Source: Rhodovibrio sodomensis (GTDB taxonomy: Bacteria; Pseudomonadota; Alphaproteobacteria; Kiloniellales; Rhodovibrionaceae). Taken from it: 64,000 bases of DNA. The DNA is taken from NCBI RefSeq assembly GCF_016583645.1, contig NZ_NRRL01000001.1:62001-126000 (forward strand), written 5' to 3'. The notes beneath the pieces are model-generated. The model was given only the letters and a program-made list of their open reading frames with translations. It had not been told where the DNA came from and made no database searches. How positions within the stretch are numbered: the stretch's first letter is position 1; each line of letters begins with the position of its first letter. Positions 26,281-35,262 of the stretch are shown piece after piece. A program made the translations under genes and the position numbers.

Positions 26281-28104
26281 ATGGACGTCGAGACCCTTTT
26301 CGAGACCAGCGTCGAGGCGGTCGAGCGGCTTTTCGCCGACGGCGAACTGGTCGCCGTCGCCTACTCCGGCGGCAAGGATTCCACTGCCGTCCTGATCGCG
26401 GCGGTCGAGGCGCTCCGGCGTCATGTCGCGCGTGGCGGCAGCCCCCTGCCGCTTGCGGTCCTGCACAACGATACCGGGATCGAGAACCCGGAAGTCCGCC
26501 GCCACGCCCGCGACCAGCTCAACCAGCTGGAGACCTACGCGCTGGAGAGCGAGATCCCGGTCGATATCCGGGTATCGGGCCCGTCGCTCGCCGACAGCTT
26601 CGCGGTCAAGGTCGTTGGCGGGCTCGCCCTGCCGACCTTCGCTAACGCGGCATCCCGGCGCTGCTCGATGGACTGGAAAGTCAAGCCCGGCACCCGCATG
26701 GCCCGCGCCCTGATCCCGGAGCACAAGACCCGCTGCCAGGAGGCGCTCGCCTCCGACGACGGGGTGACGCGAACCGAGGCCCAGGACCGGCTGACCCGGC
26801 TCGAGCGTCTCGAGATGCCGGTGTTGCTGGTCGGGACCCGCTTCGCCGAATCAGCCGGCCGATCCCAGCGCATGACCGCCCGGGGCGAGAGCGCGATCGA
26901 AATCGCCGAGATCCGGGACGACGAGGACCGCCTGCTGAACCGGACCCTGGCGCCGATCTGCCACTGGTCCGAGAGCGATGTCTGGGAGCTTCTGGCGCTC
27001 GCCGGACAGCGGGATGACGCCCTGTTCCCGGCCTGGCGTCACGATTTCGACGGCACGGTCGCGCTCTACCGGGACAGCGGCGGCGGGGAGTGCGTGATCA
27101 CCCAGATCTGCAAGGACAAGCCGCGCGCGGCTTGCGGGGCGCGCCACGGCTGCGCCATGTGCGTGGTCACCGGCCAGGACGACAAGTCCCTGAGCGCGCT
27201 CGCCGAGAGTCCCCGCTACGCCTATCTGCGCGATGTCCTGGCGCTGCGCACCTGGATCGCACGCAGCCAGTTCGACTGGACCACACGGTGCTTCATGCCA
27301 CGAAAGGTCGAGAACGACCGGATGGCGCTCGCCCCCGGCGGCTACTCGGCCGAGGTCTGTGCCTTCCTGCTGCGCGCCCTCGCCACGCTCGATCTGCGCG
27401 AGTCCGAGCGCGCGGCGCGTTTCCGCGCACAAAGCGAGAGCGGCCAGGAGCCCGAGGAAGCACGCCTGATCCGCCAGCACGAGGGCGGCGAAGGGCTCGG
27501 CCTCTCGGACGCCTATTTCGCCCGCAAGCAGCCGCTGTTCCGCTTCCTGGGTCCGGCCGAACTGATCGCGATCGACTTCAACTGGGCTCTCTACGGCCTG
27601 TTCCTGCAGCCGTTCCACGCGCTCAAGCTCTACAGCGCGGTGATCGACGGCGGCGAGAGCGTCGACCTCGATCAGGGGCGCCGGACCCCGCGCGGCGCGC
27701 TTCCAGAACTCGGAACGATCGATCTTTCCGGCCTGGGATCGGAACGCGCGTCCGGCATTGAGCTGGACGCCGGCCGGAGCGATCCCAGGCCGCTGTTCAG
27801 TGACCCGCCGTTCCAGGAAGCGGATTTCTGCAAGGTCGACGTCGCCCGCGCCAAGCGCGTGATCGCTGCGGCCGGCGACCCGTTGAGTTCGATCTCGGTC
27901 GAGCACGCCCGCAGCCGGACCCCAGAGACGGCCGTGCGCTTCTACCTGGCGAACCGGATTGTCCGGCCCGCCAAGGGTCAGCTGACCTGGATCGATGGAC
28001 GCATGCAGCTGACCCAGAAACTGCTCGCCCGCGGGCTCTGGAAGGGCATGCCGACCGAGGCCCTGCTTGGCCGCGCCGGCGCGGCCGCGCGCAGGGCGGC
28101 GTGA
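26281..28104 (+). CDS. DndC-like PP-loop ATP pyrophosphatase (PAPS reductase family)
   Basis: A 607-residue protein. PP-loop 'SGGKDSTAVL' at 29-38; 'SRRCSMDWKVKP' at about 125-136; an iron-sulfur-type cysteine set 'CGARHGCAMC' at 285-294 followed by 'VVTGQDDKSLSAL'. This order fits DndC, which works in DNA phosphorothioation, and related phage PAPS-reductase-like proteins. No dndA, B, D or E neighbours are seen, so either the partners lie elsewhere or the protein does another sulfur- or nucleotide-transfer job. The C-terminal 270 residues go beyond the catalytic core. Start at 26281 with GGGAGG 5 nt upstream. Confidence 0.75.
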   Translation: MDVETLFETSVEAVERLFADGELVAVAYSGGKDSTAVLIAAVEALRRHVARGGSPLPLAVLHNDTGIENPEVRRHARDQLNQLETYALESEIPVDIRVSGPSLADSFAVKVVGGLALPTFANAASRRCSMDWKVKPGTRMARALIPEHKTRCQEALASDDGVTRTEAQDRLTRLERLEMPVLLVGTRFAESAGRSQRMTARGESAIEIAEIRDDEDRLLNRTLAPICHWSESDVWELLALAGQRDDALFPAWRHDFDGTVALYRDSGGGECVITQICKDKPRAACGARHGCAMCVVTGQDDKSLSALAESPRYAYLRDVLALRTWIARSQFDWTTRCFMPRKVENDRMALAPGGYSAEVCAFLLRALATLDLRESERAARFRAQSESGQEPEEARLIRQHEGGEGLGLSDAYFARKQPLFRFLGPAELIAIDFNWALYGLFLQPFHALKLYSAVIDGGESVDLDQGRRTPRGALPELGTIDLSGLGSERASGIELDAGRSDPRPLFSDPPFQEADFCKVDVARAKRVIAAAGDPLSSISVEHARSRTPETAVRFYLANRIVRPAKGQLTWIDGRMQLTQKLLARGLWKGMPTEALLGRAGAAARRAA

Positions 28105-28193
28105 GCGCGGCCTCCCGGGCCGGGCGCGCCGCCCTTTCGAGCCGCCGCCCAGGTGCGCTATAGCCCCTGCCGTCACCCACTCGAAGGACGGCC

Positions 28194-28967
28194 ATGCCCA
28201 AGTTGATCAAACCCGGTCCGGACGACCACAAGCGCTGGGCGATCCAGGGTCTGCGCGTTCTGCAACTCGCCTGGCCGTCGTGGCTCGTGCTGGTGATCGC
28301 CCTCTACGGCGGCGCGTCGATGCTCTATCGCATCCTTCAGCCGCTCGGCCTGCCGGCCATGCTGGCAGCCGAAGCCGTCATCATCCTGGTCTCCGGCCCG
28401 AACATGGCCCTTGTCGCGACCGCGCTGGCCCAGCGCGTGAGCAGTGGGGCGCGGGGGCTGAACCTGCCCACACAGATCGCGCCGCTCACGGTGCTGCAGG
28501 GCAACGTGCCCTACTTCCTGATGCTGCCGGCGCTCTGGATCTCGCTCATGGTCGTGCTGCACCAGGCGGGCGTGACGGTGATCGAGGAGATCGCCTACCG
28601 GCCGCTTCTGGCGCTCGGGCTGAGTGCCTTTACGGCCTCGCTGCTGCCCCCGCAGGACAGCTACCGGATGGCACGCGCTCAGTACTTCGGCGCGGACGGC
28701 GGCCCCAAGCCGGATGTCGACACGTTCGATCTCCTGATCCTTCTGGAGAGCCGGGCGCGGCTTCTGGGCATCTACACGGCCCTGCCCATTCTGGCCTACA
28801 CGGCGGCCGTACTCGCCTGGCAGCCGCTGGCGATCCTCTGCGCACCGGTTCTCTTCTGGATCGCGGCCACCTGCTACATCACGGTCGTCAACCTCTACGG
28901 CGGCACGCCGCGGGTGCAGCGCGCCGAGGCACCCTACACGCTGGATACCGTGCCTGAGGGATCCTGA
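28194..28967 (+). CDS. Unknown multi-pass membrane protein
   Basis: A 257-residue protein with about five hydrophobic segments, including 'WPSWLVLVIALYGGASML', 'LMLPALWISLMVVLHQAG' and 'ILAYTAAVLAWQPLAIL'. No motif recognised. A single gene with its own upstream region; the PH-domain membrane gene follows after about 150 nt. Confidence 0.65.
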   Translation: MPKLIKPGPDDHKRWAIQGLRVLQLAWPSWLVLVIALYGGASMLYRILQPLGLPAMLAAEAVIILVSGPNMALVATALAQRVSSGARGLNLPTQIAPLTVLQGNVPYFLMLPALWISLMVVLHQAGVTVIEEIAYRPLLALGLSAFTASLLPPQDSYRMARAQYFGADGGPKPDVDTFDLLILLESRARLLGIYTALPILAYTAAVLAWQPLAILCAPVLFWIAATCYITVVNLYGGTPRVQRAEAPYTLDTVPEGS

Positions 28968-29114
28968 CCCGCCGGGTCAGGCTGCCGGAGACGCATACCA
29001 AGAGAGCCCCGGACAACCGACCTCGTGTGCGCGACGACCTTGCTGGTTGCACCCGCATCCGCGCCTGGCATTATTCTCCCCGCCCAGCAACGACAAGCGA
29101 AGAAGCCCCAACTC

Positions 29115-29597
29115 ATGGCAGCAGAGTCTCCGGAGCAAGCACTCTACGCAGCCAATCCGGCGATGGTGAGAAACCATCCCTTATGGTTCACCGCGCTGGT
29201 GCTGATGCTGCTCTCTCCCGCCGCGATCCCGTTTCTTTATTTCTACCGCAGCCCGGAGCTGCAGCAGGCGGCGCCCTTCACCCTGGGTGCGGCCGCGCTC
29301 TCGATCCTGATCCTGCTGTACTGGTGGGTCGCCTGCAAAACCCTGAACGTCCGTCTGGATGAGAGCTCCACCCGTGTCGTCCGGGGCATCCTGTCGAAGA
29401 CCGAGACCTTCATCCGCCACGAACGCGTACGGACGGTCGAGGTCTATCAGAGCCTGTTCGACCGGATCTTCGGCACCGGCCGCGTCACCTTCTGGACCGC
29501 GGGCGACCAGCCGGAGATCGTGATCAACGGGATGCCGCAACCCCGACGCATCCAGGAGATCGTGAACAGCAAGACGGCCCAGGGTGATCCGGGATGA
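29115..29597 (+). CDS. PH domain (YdbS/bPH_2-type) membrane protein
   Basis: A 160-residue protein. Two hydrophobic helices (about residues 25-70) precede 'LDESSTRVVRGILSKTETFI' and 'ERVRTVEVYQSLFDRIFGTG', the bacterial PH domain of YdbS-like membrane proteins. The start at 29115 gives a compact protein; an upstream in-frame ATG at 29025 adds 30 residues. It ends in an ATGA overlap with the next gene. Confidence 0.75.
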   Translation: MAAESPEQALYAANPAMVRNHPLWFTALVLMLLSPAAIPFLYFYRSPELQQAAPFTLGAAALSILILLYWWVACKTLNVRLDESSTRVVRGILSKTETFIRHERVRTVEVYQSLFDRIFGTGRVTFWTAGDQPEIVINGMPQPRRIQEIVNSKTAQGDPG

Positions 29598-29914
29598 GCC
29601 GGGATCCGAACCGCAATGCCGACGAGCGCCGCACGGCGGCCGTGATCGTCGGAGCGCTGCTGCTTGTCGGTGCCATCGCCATCGGTACGGCCGCCCTGCT
29701 TCTGCCCGAGGCGATCGGCGCGATGCAGGCCACCTTCGCGCCCGGCATGGGCCTGAAGACGGCAACCCTGATCGGGTTCGGCGTGACGGTCTGCGTCCTG
29801 GTGGTTTTCGCCGTGGCGGCGGGCGACGGTCTGATCGGCGAGCTGCCCGTGATGCTGGGCGGCTTTTTCGTCTTCTGGGTGCTGATCACCCTGATGCTGG
29901 CCTGGGCCCTCTAG
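29594..29914 (+). CDS. Small membrane protein coupled to the PH-domain gene
   Basis: A 106-residue protein with three hydrophobic segments ('AAVIVGALLLVGAIAIGTA', 'TLIGFGVTVCVLVVFAVAA', 'MLGGFFVFWVLITLMLAW'). Coupled by ATGA, so probably a partner of the PH-domain protein in the membrane. Its stop overlaps the convergent gene by 4 bases. Confidence 0.65.
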   Translation: MSRDPNRNADERRTAAVIVGALLLVGAIAIGTAALLLPEAIGAMQATFAPGMGLKTATLIGFGVTVCVLVVFAVAAGDGLIGELPVMLGGFFVFWVLITLMLAWAL

Positions 29915-30579
29915 GTCCCGGTCTCCGAACTGGCCTGCCGACGTTCCGGCCACGGCGGCGGACGGTCGCCGTGCTGGACCTGGTAGAACAGGTTCCAGAC
30001 CCTGTAGCCGTCCTCTGTGCGCCAGCGGTTCTTGCGCCGGGTTCCATGCAGTTCACGGTAGATGTCGTTCAAATAGCGGCCGTGCTGTCCCTCGAAGTAG
30101 ACACGCCGGCGGTCCTCGACGTAGGCCGAGCGGCCACTGTCGATCTCGATCAGCCGGTCCCCGGGCCGAAGGCCCATGGCGAAGAAGTCCATGCTGGACC
30201 GCCGGCCACCTGGGCGCGCGGCCGCATCGATCAGCTCGATGGGGAACTCCGCGCTGTCCGCGAGGAGTTGCGGGGTCATGTCCTCCAGGCTGTCCGGCTC
30301 CAATGCCGCCCGGGCGCGTTCGGGGTCCAGCCAGAACCACTCGCGCCGCGCGGCGACCTGCTGTCCACCGAACTCCTGGTGCAAGCGCCGTTCCGTTGCC
30401 CATGCGTCCGATACGCGGGCGGCGAACTCCACGTTGAACGGCAGCGGCACGCCGGTGGTGAAGAGCTCGGAGACCCGCTGGCGCAGGCGTCCGGTTCCGG
30501 TGCGCCCGATCTTGATCAAACCCGGCATCGCCTGGTTGGACAGGATGTAGACGATCCCGTCTTGTGTATCGCTCCTCAT
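29911..30579 (-). CDS. T5orf172 (GIY-YIG-like) domain protein with RAMA-like C-terminus
   Basis: A 222-residue protein. Residues about 8-90 read 'GIVYILSNQAMPGLIKIGRTG', 'RVSELFTTGVPLPFNVEFA' and 'EWFWLDPERA', a full T5orf172 domain with the GIY-type 'IVYIL' strand, 'KIGRT' and a glutamate-bearing helix. The C-terminus ('FFAMGLRPGDRLIEI', 'VYFEGQHGRYLNDIYREL') resembles RAMA/DUF4357-type modules that accompany restriction or modification proteins. Start at 30579 is preferred over 30603. Confidence 0.7.
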   Translation of the reverse strand: MRSDTQDGIVYILSNQAMPGLIKIGRTGTGRLRQRVSELFTTGVPLPFNVEFAARVSDAWATERRLHQEFGGQQVAARREWFWLDPERARAALEPDSLEDMTPQLLADSAEFPIELIDAAARPGGRRSSMDFFAMGLRPGDRLIEIDSGRSAYVEDRRRVYFEGQHGRYLNDIYRELHGTRRKNRWRTEDGYRVWNLFYQVQHGDRPPPWPERRQASSETGT

Positions 30580-30738
30580 CTCGACCCTCGCCAGCAGCCC
30601 CACCGGCCGATAACGGCAATCTCCGGGTCCTAGCCAAGCCGGTCAAGAACCGGATAGCCGAGCGATCCCGCAGCGGCCGATGATGGAAGCGCCGCGGGAT
30701 CGGTCCGGTTCAGCCCGCAAGCCCGATTACCCGAGACG

Positions 30739-30749
30739 ACCCCACTTCC
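30739..30749 (+). promoter_or_regulatory. ACCCAYTTYC box before the gene at 30798
   Basis: ACCCCACTTCC, 48 nt before the GTG start. Confidence 0.4.
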
Positions 30750-30797
30750 CTCTCCAGCGTAGCGCCCGCGTGGCTCCCTCGACTGTGAGGCCGGACA

Positions 30798-31175
30798 GTG
30801 CCCGATATCGCCATGATCATCCCCCTCCTGGGCGCGTTCGCCATGCTCAGCGTCCTGCTGTGTGGCTGTGCAACACCGGTCAGCCCTTTTCACGGCATGC
30901 TGACCGGATTGATCTGGCTGACAGTCCTGATCGGCGTACCCGCCGCGCTCGTGTGGCTGCACCAAATCCTGCAGCCGACCCTCCCGGTGACCCTCGCCGG
31001 CGGCCTGCTCACGATGGTCAGCGCCGCCGCCTTCGCGACACGGGTCACGCACAAGCTGATCGTCGATGGAAACCGCTCGGCCCTGGCCGTGTTAGATTGC
31101 AAGCCGGCCAACGCGCCCCGAAGGAGACCGCGCAGCGCATCCCGCGGACGCAAGGAGGCACTTCATGTCGGATAA
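30798..31175 (+). CDS. Small membrane protein
   Basis: A 125-residue protein from a GTG start with GAGG 8 nt upstream. Three hydrophobic segments ('MIIPLLGAFAMLSVLLCGC', 'LTGLIWLTVLIGVPAALVWL', 'VTLAGGLLTMVSAAAFATRV') and a basic tail. Overlaps the recX start by 11 nt. Confidence 0.55.
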   Translation: MPDIAMIIPLLGAFAMLSVLLCGCATPVSPFHGMLTGLIWLTVLIGVPAALVWLHQILQPTLPVTLAGGLLTMVSAAAFATRVTHKLIVDGNRSALAVLDCKPANAPRRRPRSASRGRKEALHVG

Positions 31176-31899
31176 CACTCCGGCCGACCCCACGCCGGAA
31201 TGGCTCGCCCGCCAGCAAGCAGAGATCGACGACCGACCGCGCGGCCTCTCGACGGACGACGGCGAGGGCGACGACGCGCGAACGGCGAAACGCAGTCGTA
31301 AGCCGCGCGGACCCAAGCCGGTCACCGCTGAGCGCATCCACAACAAGGCGCTCTGGTACCTGGAGCGCTGGGCGACCAGCCGGGCCAACCTCAAGCGCTC
31401 GCTGATGACCTGGGCGTACAAGAGCGTGCAGGCACACAGCAGTTCGCTCGACGAGGCTGAACGGCTGATCGATGCCGAGCTCGACCGTCTTGAAGAGGTC
31501 CATCTGCTCGACGACAAGGCCTACGCCGAGGGACGCGCGGCCAGCCTGCATCGCGCCGGTCAGTCGACGCGCATGATCCAGATGAAGCTGCGCGAGAAGG
31601 GCCTGTCCGACGAGCTCGTCGGCCACGCCCTCGCGGCCCTGCAGGACGAGACCCCGGGTGACCCCGAGCGCGCGGCCGCGCTGACGCTCGCGCGAAAGCG
31701 CCGGCTCGGCCCCTGGCAGAACGATCCCGAGAAGCGGGCGGCGCGGCGGGACAAGGATCTGGCGGCACTCGCCCGCGCCGGGTTCAGCTTCGACCTAGCG
31801 CTCGAAATCGTCGACGCCGAGACGGTCGAGGCGCTCGAGCAGGACAGCTTTCCGGATCCCGATCCCCCGGTCGCCCTGCTGGACGACCCGGACGCCTAG
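31165..31899 (+). CDS. recX: RecX-family regulatory protein
   Basis: A 244-residue protein. RecX repeats are seen: 'ALWYLERWATSRANLKRSLM', 'IDAELDRLEEVHLLDDKAYA', 'MIQMKLREKGLSDELVGHAL'. The family binds RecA filaments and modulates recombination and SOS. The acidic N-terminal 50 residues and the extended C-terminus are typical of alphaproteobacterial forms. AAGGAGG lies 7 nt before the ATG. recA is not nearby. Confidence 0.85.
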   Translation: MSDNTPADPTPEWLARQQAEIDDRPRGLSTDDGEGDDARTAKRSRKPRGPKPVTAERIHNKALWYLERWATSRANLKRSLMTWAYKSVQAHSSSLDEAERLIDAELDRLEEVHLLDDKAYAEGRAASLHRAGQSTRMIQMKLREKGLSDELVGHALAALQDETPGDPERAAALTLARKRRLGPWQNDPEKRAARRDKDLAALARAGFSFDLALEIVDAETVEALEQDSFPDPDPPVALLDDPDA

Positions 31900-31920
31900 G
31901 CAAGTGCTGACAGCCGGGCG

Positions 31921-32667
31921 TTAGGCCTCGCCCGCCGGCGTGTAATCAACCAGCTCGAACCCCGGGTTTCCAGCCTCGATGGTCGAGCGCAGGCGCTTCC
32001 GCTTCACCGGCACCCCTAGCTCAGGCGCATACCAGATCCGGGACGACGCCTTGAACGGAGGACCGATCAGGGCCTTCTGCTCGAAGTGGATGTGGTAGGC
32101 GTCAAACGTCCCGGCCGGCACGGTCACCTGCTCACGCGCCATGACCGCCGCCTCGAGGACATAGGTGTAGTCGGTTTTCTCCTCTGTCACCTGCATCGAC
32201 GCGGTGCGCCCAACCTGCAGTGGCCAGCCCCCGACAGCTGTCCTTCTTCGATCTCCAGATTCCGGCCCTGCAGGTTCCACATCGGGAAGAACCCGCTTAC
32301 CAGCGTGACCGACCGATCCCCAGTCCGGAAGGTCAGGTCACGCCCGTCGACCGCCGCCCGCCTGCGCCAGCTGCTCCTCGCCGGCCATGGCACCGATCAG
32401 CCCCTGGGCCATCTCCTGACCGACCTTGAACGGGTCCTGATCCATGGACGTGGTCGGCTTTTCCTCTTTGGCGGCCATGATCTGGTCGATCTGATCGAGG
32501 CCACGGTTCCACTTCTCGATCTGGCCTTCCGGAGCGAGCAGGAAGCCCAGCAGGACGCCCGCGATCACGAATCCAACCGTCGCCTTCTTCGCCTCCCGGG
32601 CCTGCGGGCTGGTCACCCCCATCACCTCGGCAGCCTTGCTGAACCGCAGCAATCGCAGGAATTCCAT
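31921..32667 (-). pseudogene. Membrane-anchored DUF3108-like protein, broken by two frameshifts
   Basis: Three frames join into one protein of about 248 residues. Part 1, from 32667, starts 'MEFLRLLRFSKAAEVMGV' with a membrane helix and stops at 32338. Part 2 continues from about 32355 as 'GRDLTFRTGDRSVTLVSGFF' and 'NLEIEEGQLSG'. Part 3 continues from about 32240 as 'GWPLQVGRTASMQVTEEKT' to 'ELVDYTPAGEA'. The second shift is in a GGGGG run where one more G restores the frame; the first is also in a G-rich tract. Sequencing error or true decay cannot be separated here. Confidence 0.65.
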
Positions 32668-32713
32668 CTTTCCTGCCCCCTCACAAAACGTCCGGCCGCC
32701 GCAACGGCCGAAG

Positions 32714-32724
32714 CCCCACTTTTC
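32714..32724 (+). promoter_or_regulatory. ACCCAYTTYC-type box between divergent genes
   Basis: CCCCACTTTTC, 146 nt before the plus-strand start at 32870; an unusually large distance, so weaker than other copies. Confidence 0.25.
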
Positions 32725-32869
32725 AACAGTCAGCCCGGGCCGGCGCGACATCCCCTGGACGCGCCGGCCCGGTCCGACGTCTAACGCGTAACCCGGTTAC
32801 CGGAAAAGGGGTTGAGATCCGTCCCGCGACCGCCGACCCGACACACCTGACACATGGGAACAAGCCACC

Positions 32870-33161
32870 ATGCGCGCTTCGACGGTCTTCTTGTTTGTAT
32901 TTACGGTCGCCGTGCTCGGGTATGCGGCCGCGTTCATCGACACGCACGTCGACCGTCTCGAGTACGCAAAGCTCGACGCCTGGCGGGACTCGCCCGAGGG
33001 CGAGCGCCAGCTGCGCTGCCGCTTGCGGCCGCTGACGAACTCGGTGGCCCCCGATGGGCCTGCAGCGGCCGGCCTGTCCGGCGGCCGAGCTCGCGCGCCT
33101 GGATGCGCTCCAGGCAGCGCGCACGGACGTCACGCTGGCCGATCTCCTGACGACGCCCTGA
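32870..33161 (+). pseudogene. Small secreted/anchored protein, broken by a frameshift
   Basis: Starts 'MRASTVFLFVFTVAVLGYAA', a signal anchor, then 'DTHVDRLEYAKLDAWRDSPEG'. After about 33070 the first frame becomes Gly/Arg-rich, while another frame gives 'CPAAELARLDALQAARTDVT' and 'LADLLTTP' with a stop at 33159-33161. One base change in the G/C-rich stretch at 33060-33090 would fuse them into about 96 residues. Confidence 0.5.
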
Positions 33162-33230
33162 GGTGGCCCGCGTGAGCGGCTGGTGCGTGAGCGGCCGGCG
33201 CGTGCCGGCCAGCACATCGGGTGAAGGACG

Positions 33231-33242
33231 ACCCCAGTTTCC
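33231..33242 (+). promoter_or_regulatory. ACCCAYTTYC box before the dGTPase gene
   Basis: ACCCCAGTTTCC, 65 nt before the ATG. A hairpin (GTGGCTCGCC/GGCGAGAGCCAC, about 33250-33273) lies between it and the start. Confidence 0.4.
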
Positions 33243-33307
33243 GCTCAAGGGTGGCTCGCCGCCCGGCGAGAGCCACCCAGAGCTTCAAAACAAGGGGAAT
33301 GTGAGAG

Positions 33308-34633
33308 ATGGACTGGGGCAAACTGCTGAACAGTCAGCGTCTCATGAAGGACGACATCGGGGATTTCGACCCCCATCGCTCGCCCTTCGAGGTCGACGCC
33401 GACAGGGTGATCTTCGCCAGCGACTTCCGGCGCCTGCAAGACAAGACGCAGGTCCACGGCGCGACCGGAAACGACTACGTCCGCAACCGCCTGACCCACT
33501 CGCTCGAGGTCAGCCGTGTCGGTCGATCGCTCGGCACCATCGTCGCCGCGCGCCTGGCCGAACACCCGGATTTCGTCATGCCGGACGGGTCGCCGATCTC
33601 CGCGCGCGACGCCGGTCACGTCGTCGCCGCCGCGAGCCTGGCCCACGACTTCGGGACGCCGCCGTTCGCGCACACGGGCGAGGACGTGATCAGCGACTTC
33701 TTCGCGCGCCACCCCCTCGGCAGCGCGCTGATCGCCGACCTCAGCCCGCGGATGCAGGCCGAACTGACCCGTTTCGAGGGCAACGCCCAGGGCTTCAGGG
33801 TTCTGGCGCGACTGCAGGGCTGGCGCGAGAACGGCGGGCTGCAGCTCACGCTGGCCAGCCTCGCCGCACATTCGAAATACCCCTACCCGGCCGACTGCGA
33901 TCCGCAGTACGCCCTGAAGCCGAACAAGTACGGGTACTTCGAGAGCGAGGCCGAGCTGTTCGAGCAGGTCGCTCACGCTACCGGCATGGTCCAGCTGACC
34001 CAGGGCGCCTGGGCGCGTCATCCACTGGCGCACCTCGTCGAGGCGGCGGACGACATCTGCTACCGGATCGTCGACGTCGAGGACGCGGCGGTGCTGGGCG
34101 TCCTGTCGTTCGAGGAAGCCGAGGGCCTGCTGGCCCCGGTCGCCGGTCCGCTGAATGGCGAGTATGGGCGCATTCCGGAGCCAACCCGCAAGCTGACCTA
34201 CCTGCGCTCCAAGGCGATCAGCCGGCTGATCGAGGACACCGCGGACGCCTACTTCTCGAACATCTGCGACATCCTCGACGGCGAACACCCGGGCGATCTT
34301 GTCCTGCAGAGCCCGGTGCGCGATCAGCTCAAGCACATCGAGCGGGTCAGCCGGACCAAGATCTACGCCAACCGCAAGCGCGCGCAGAGCGACCTCGCCG
34401 CCTGCCGGATCCTGGAGACGATCCTGGAGGCCTACTGCGACGCCTTCTACGAGCGCGAGACCTCGAACTCCGGCCGCCTGTCCGCGCGCTCCAAGATGGT
34501 GCTACGCGCCTTCCCGGGCGCGGAGCGCCTTCCGGTGCGCGACCGCGCAGGCTGGCTGCGCGGCGTCCTCGATTACGTCAGCGGCATGTGCGACGGCTTC
34601 GCGGCCGAGACGGCCAAGGTCCTCGCCCCCTGA
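33308..34633 (+). CDS. dgt: Deoxyguanosinetriphosphate triphosphohydrolase (dGTPase), HD superfamily
   Basis: A 441-residue protein. HD-domain ligands: His64 in 'RLTHSLEVSRVGR', His113-Asp114 in 'LAHDFGTPPFAHTGED', and a later Asp in 'EAADDICYRIVDVEDA'. 'RSPFEVDADRVIFASDFRRLQDKTQV' is the family start. Converts dGTP to deoxyguanosine and triphosphate, adjusting dNTP pools or limiting phage DNA synthesis. The usual 'HDIGNPPFGH' is here 'HDFGTPPFAH', a slightly divergent form. A terminator follows. Confidence 0.92.
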   Translation: MDWGKLLNSQRLMKDDIGDFDPHRSPFEVDADRVIFASDFRRLQDKTQVHGATGNDYVRNRLTHSLEVSRVGRSLGTIVAARLAEHPDFVMPDGSPISARDAGHVVAAASLAHDFGTPPFAHTGEDVISDFFARHPLGSALIADLSPRMQAELTRFEGNAQGFRVLARLQGWRENGGLQLTLASLAAHSKYPYPADCDPQYALKPNKYGYFESEAELFEQVAHATGMVQLTQGAWARHPLAHLVEAADDICYRIVDVEDAAVLGVLSFEEAEGLLAPVAGPLNGEYGRIPEPTRKLTYLRSKAISRLIEDTADAYFSNICDILDGEHPGDLVLQSPVRDQLKHIERVSRTKIYANRKRAQSDLAACRILETILEAYCDAFYERETSNSGRLSARSKMVLRAFPGAERLPVRDRAGWLRGVLDYVSGMCDGFAAETAKVLAP

Positions 34634-34694
34634 TACCGGATCCCCCCCCTGACCGGGTCTTCCACCCCCGATCCATCGGACCCGGTCCACTTCC

Positions 34695-34733
34695 GCCCCC
34701 GACCCGGCACGCCGGGTCGGGGGCTTCTTTTTG
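34695..34733 (+). terminator. Rho-independent terminator after dgt
   Basis: CCCCCGACCCGGC pairs with GCCGGGTCGGGGG, followed by CTTCTTTTTG. Confidence 0.9.
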
Positions 34734-34816
34734 TGGCCAGTTCCAGCCCGGCACAAGTCGGTGCAAGAAAAAGAAAAAGCTCAAAATCGACCGATCCCGA
34801 GGTGCGGCCAGCAGCG

Positions 34817-34826
34817 GCCACTTCCA
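34817..34826 (+). promoter_or_regulatory. ACCCAYTTYC-type box before the gene at 34861
   Basis: GGCCACTTCC, 34 nt before the ATG; lacks the leading ACC. Confidence 0.3.
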
Positions 34827-34860
34827 ACTCTCTTTTCGCAAGGATCGAAGGAGAGTAACA

Positions 34861-35135
34861 TGCACGCGAACCGCTGCCTGACACCCCCGGGCGGACAGGT
34901 CCCGGCACCGAGCACGATGCATCGGGCCCGGCGCGCTTACCGACCCGTGCACACCAGCCGCAATCCCTCCTGGCCACTCGGCGCCGAGGTGATCGACGCG
35001 GAGTTTCGGGAGGTCTCCCGCGAGGAGGAGCCGGTCTCCGGCCGCCGCATGCTGGCGATCGCCGGCGGGACCTTCCTCGCGACCTTCCTGTCTCTGGTCG
35101 GTACAGCGCATCTCTACCAGCACCTGATCGGCTGA
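34861..35135 (+). CDS. Small tail-anchored membrane protein
   Basis: A 91-residue protein, with a basic N-terminus, then 'LGAEVIDAEFREVSREEEP' and one C-terminal hydrophobic helix ('MLAIAGGTFLATFLSLVG'). GAAGGAGAG lies 4 nt before the ATG. The 'VIDAEFREV' motif is common ahead of a membrane helix in small alphaproteobacterial proteins. Role unknown. Confidence 0.6.
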
Positions 35136-35262
35136 CCACTTCGGTCCTTCCGGCATCAGGTTCGGTCCAGGATCCTTCGTCTGCTCCCATTTACGATAGC
35201 GGGAACCGTATTTCCCCCTATCTCCATGGAGAGAAACCTCTTCGCGACGAAGGACCCGAGCC

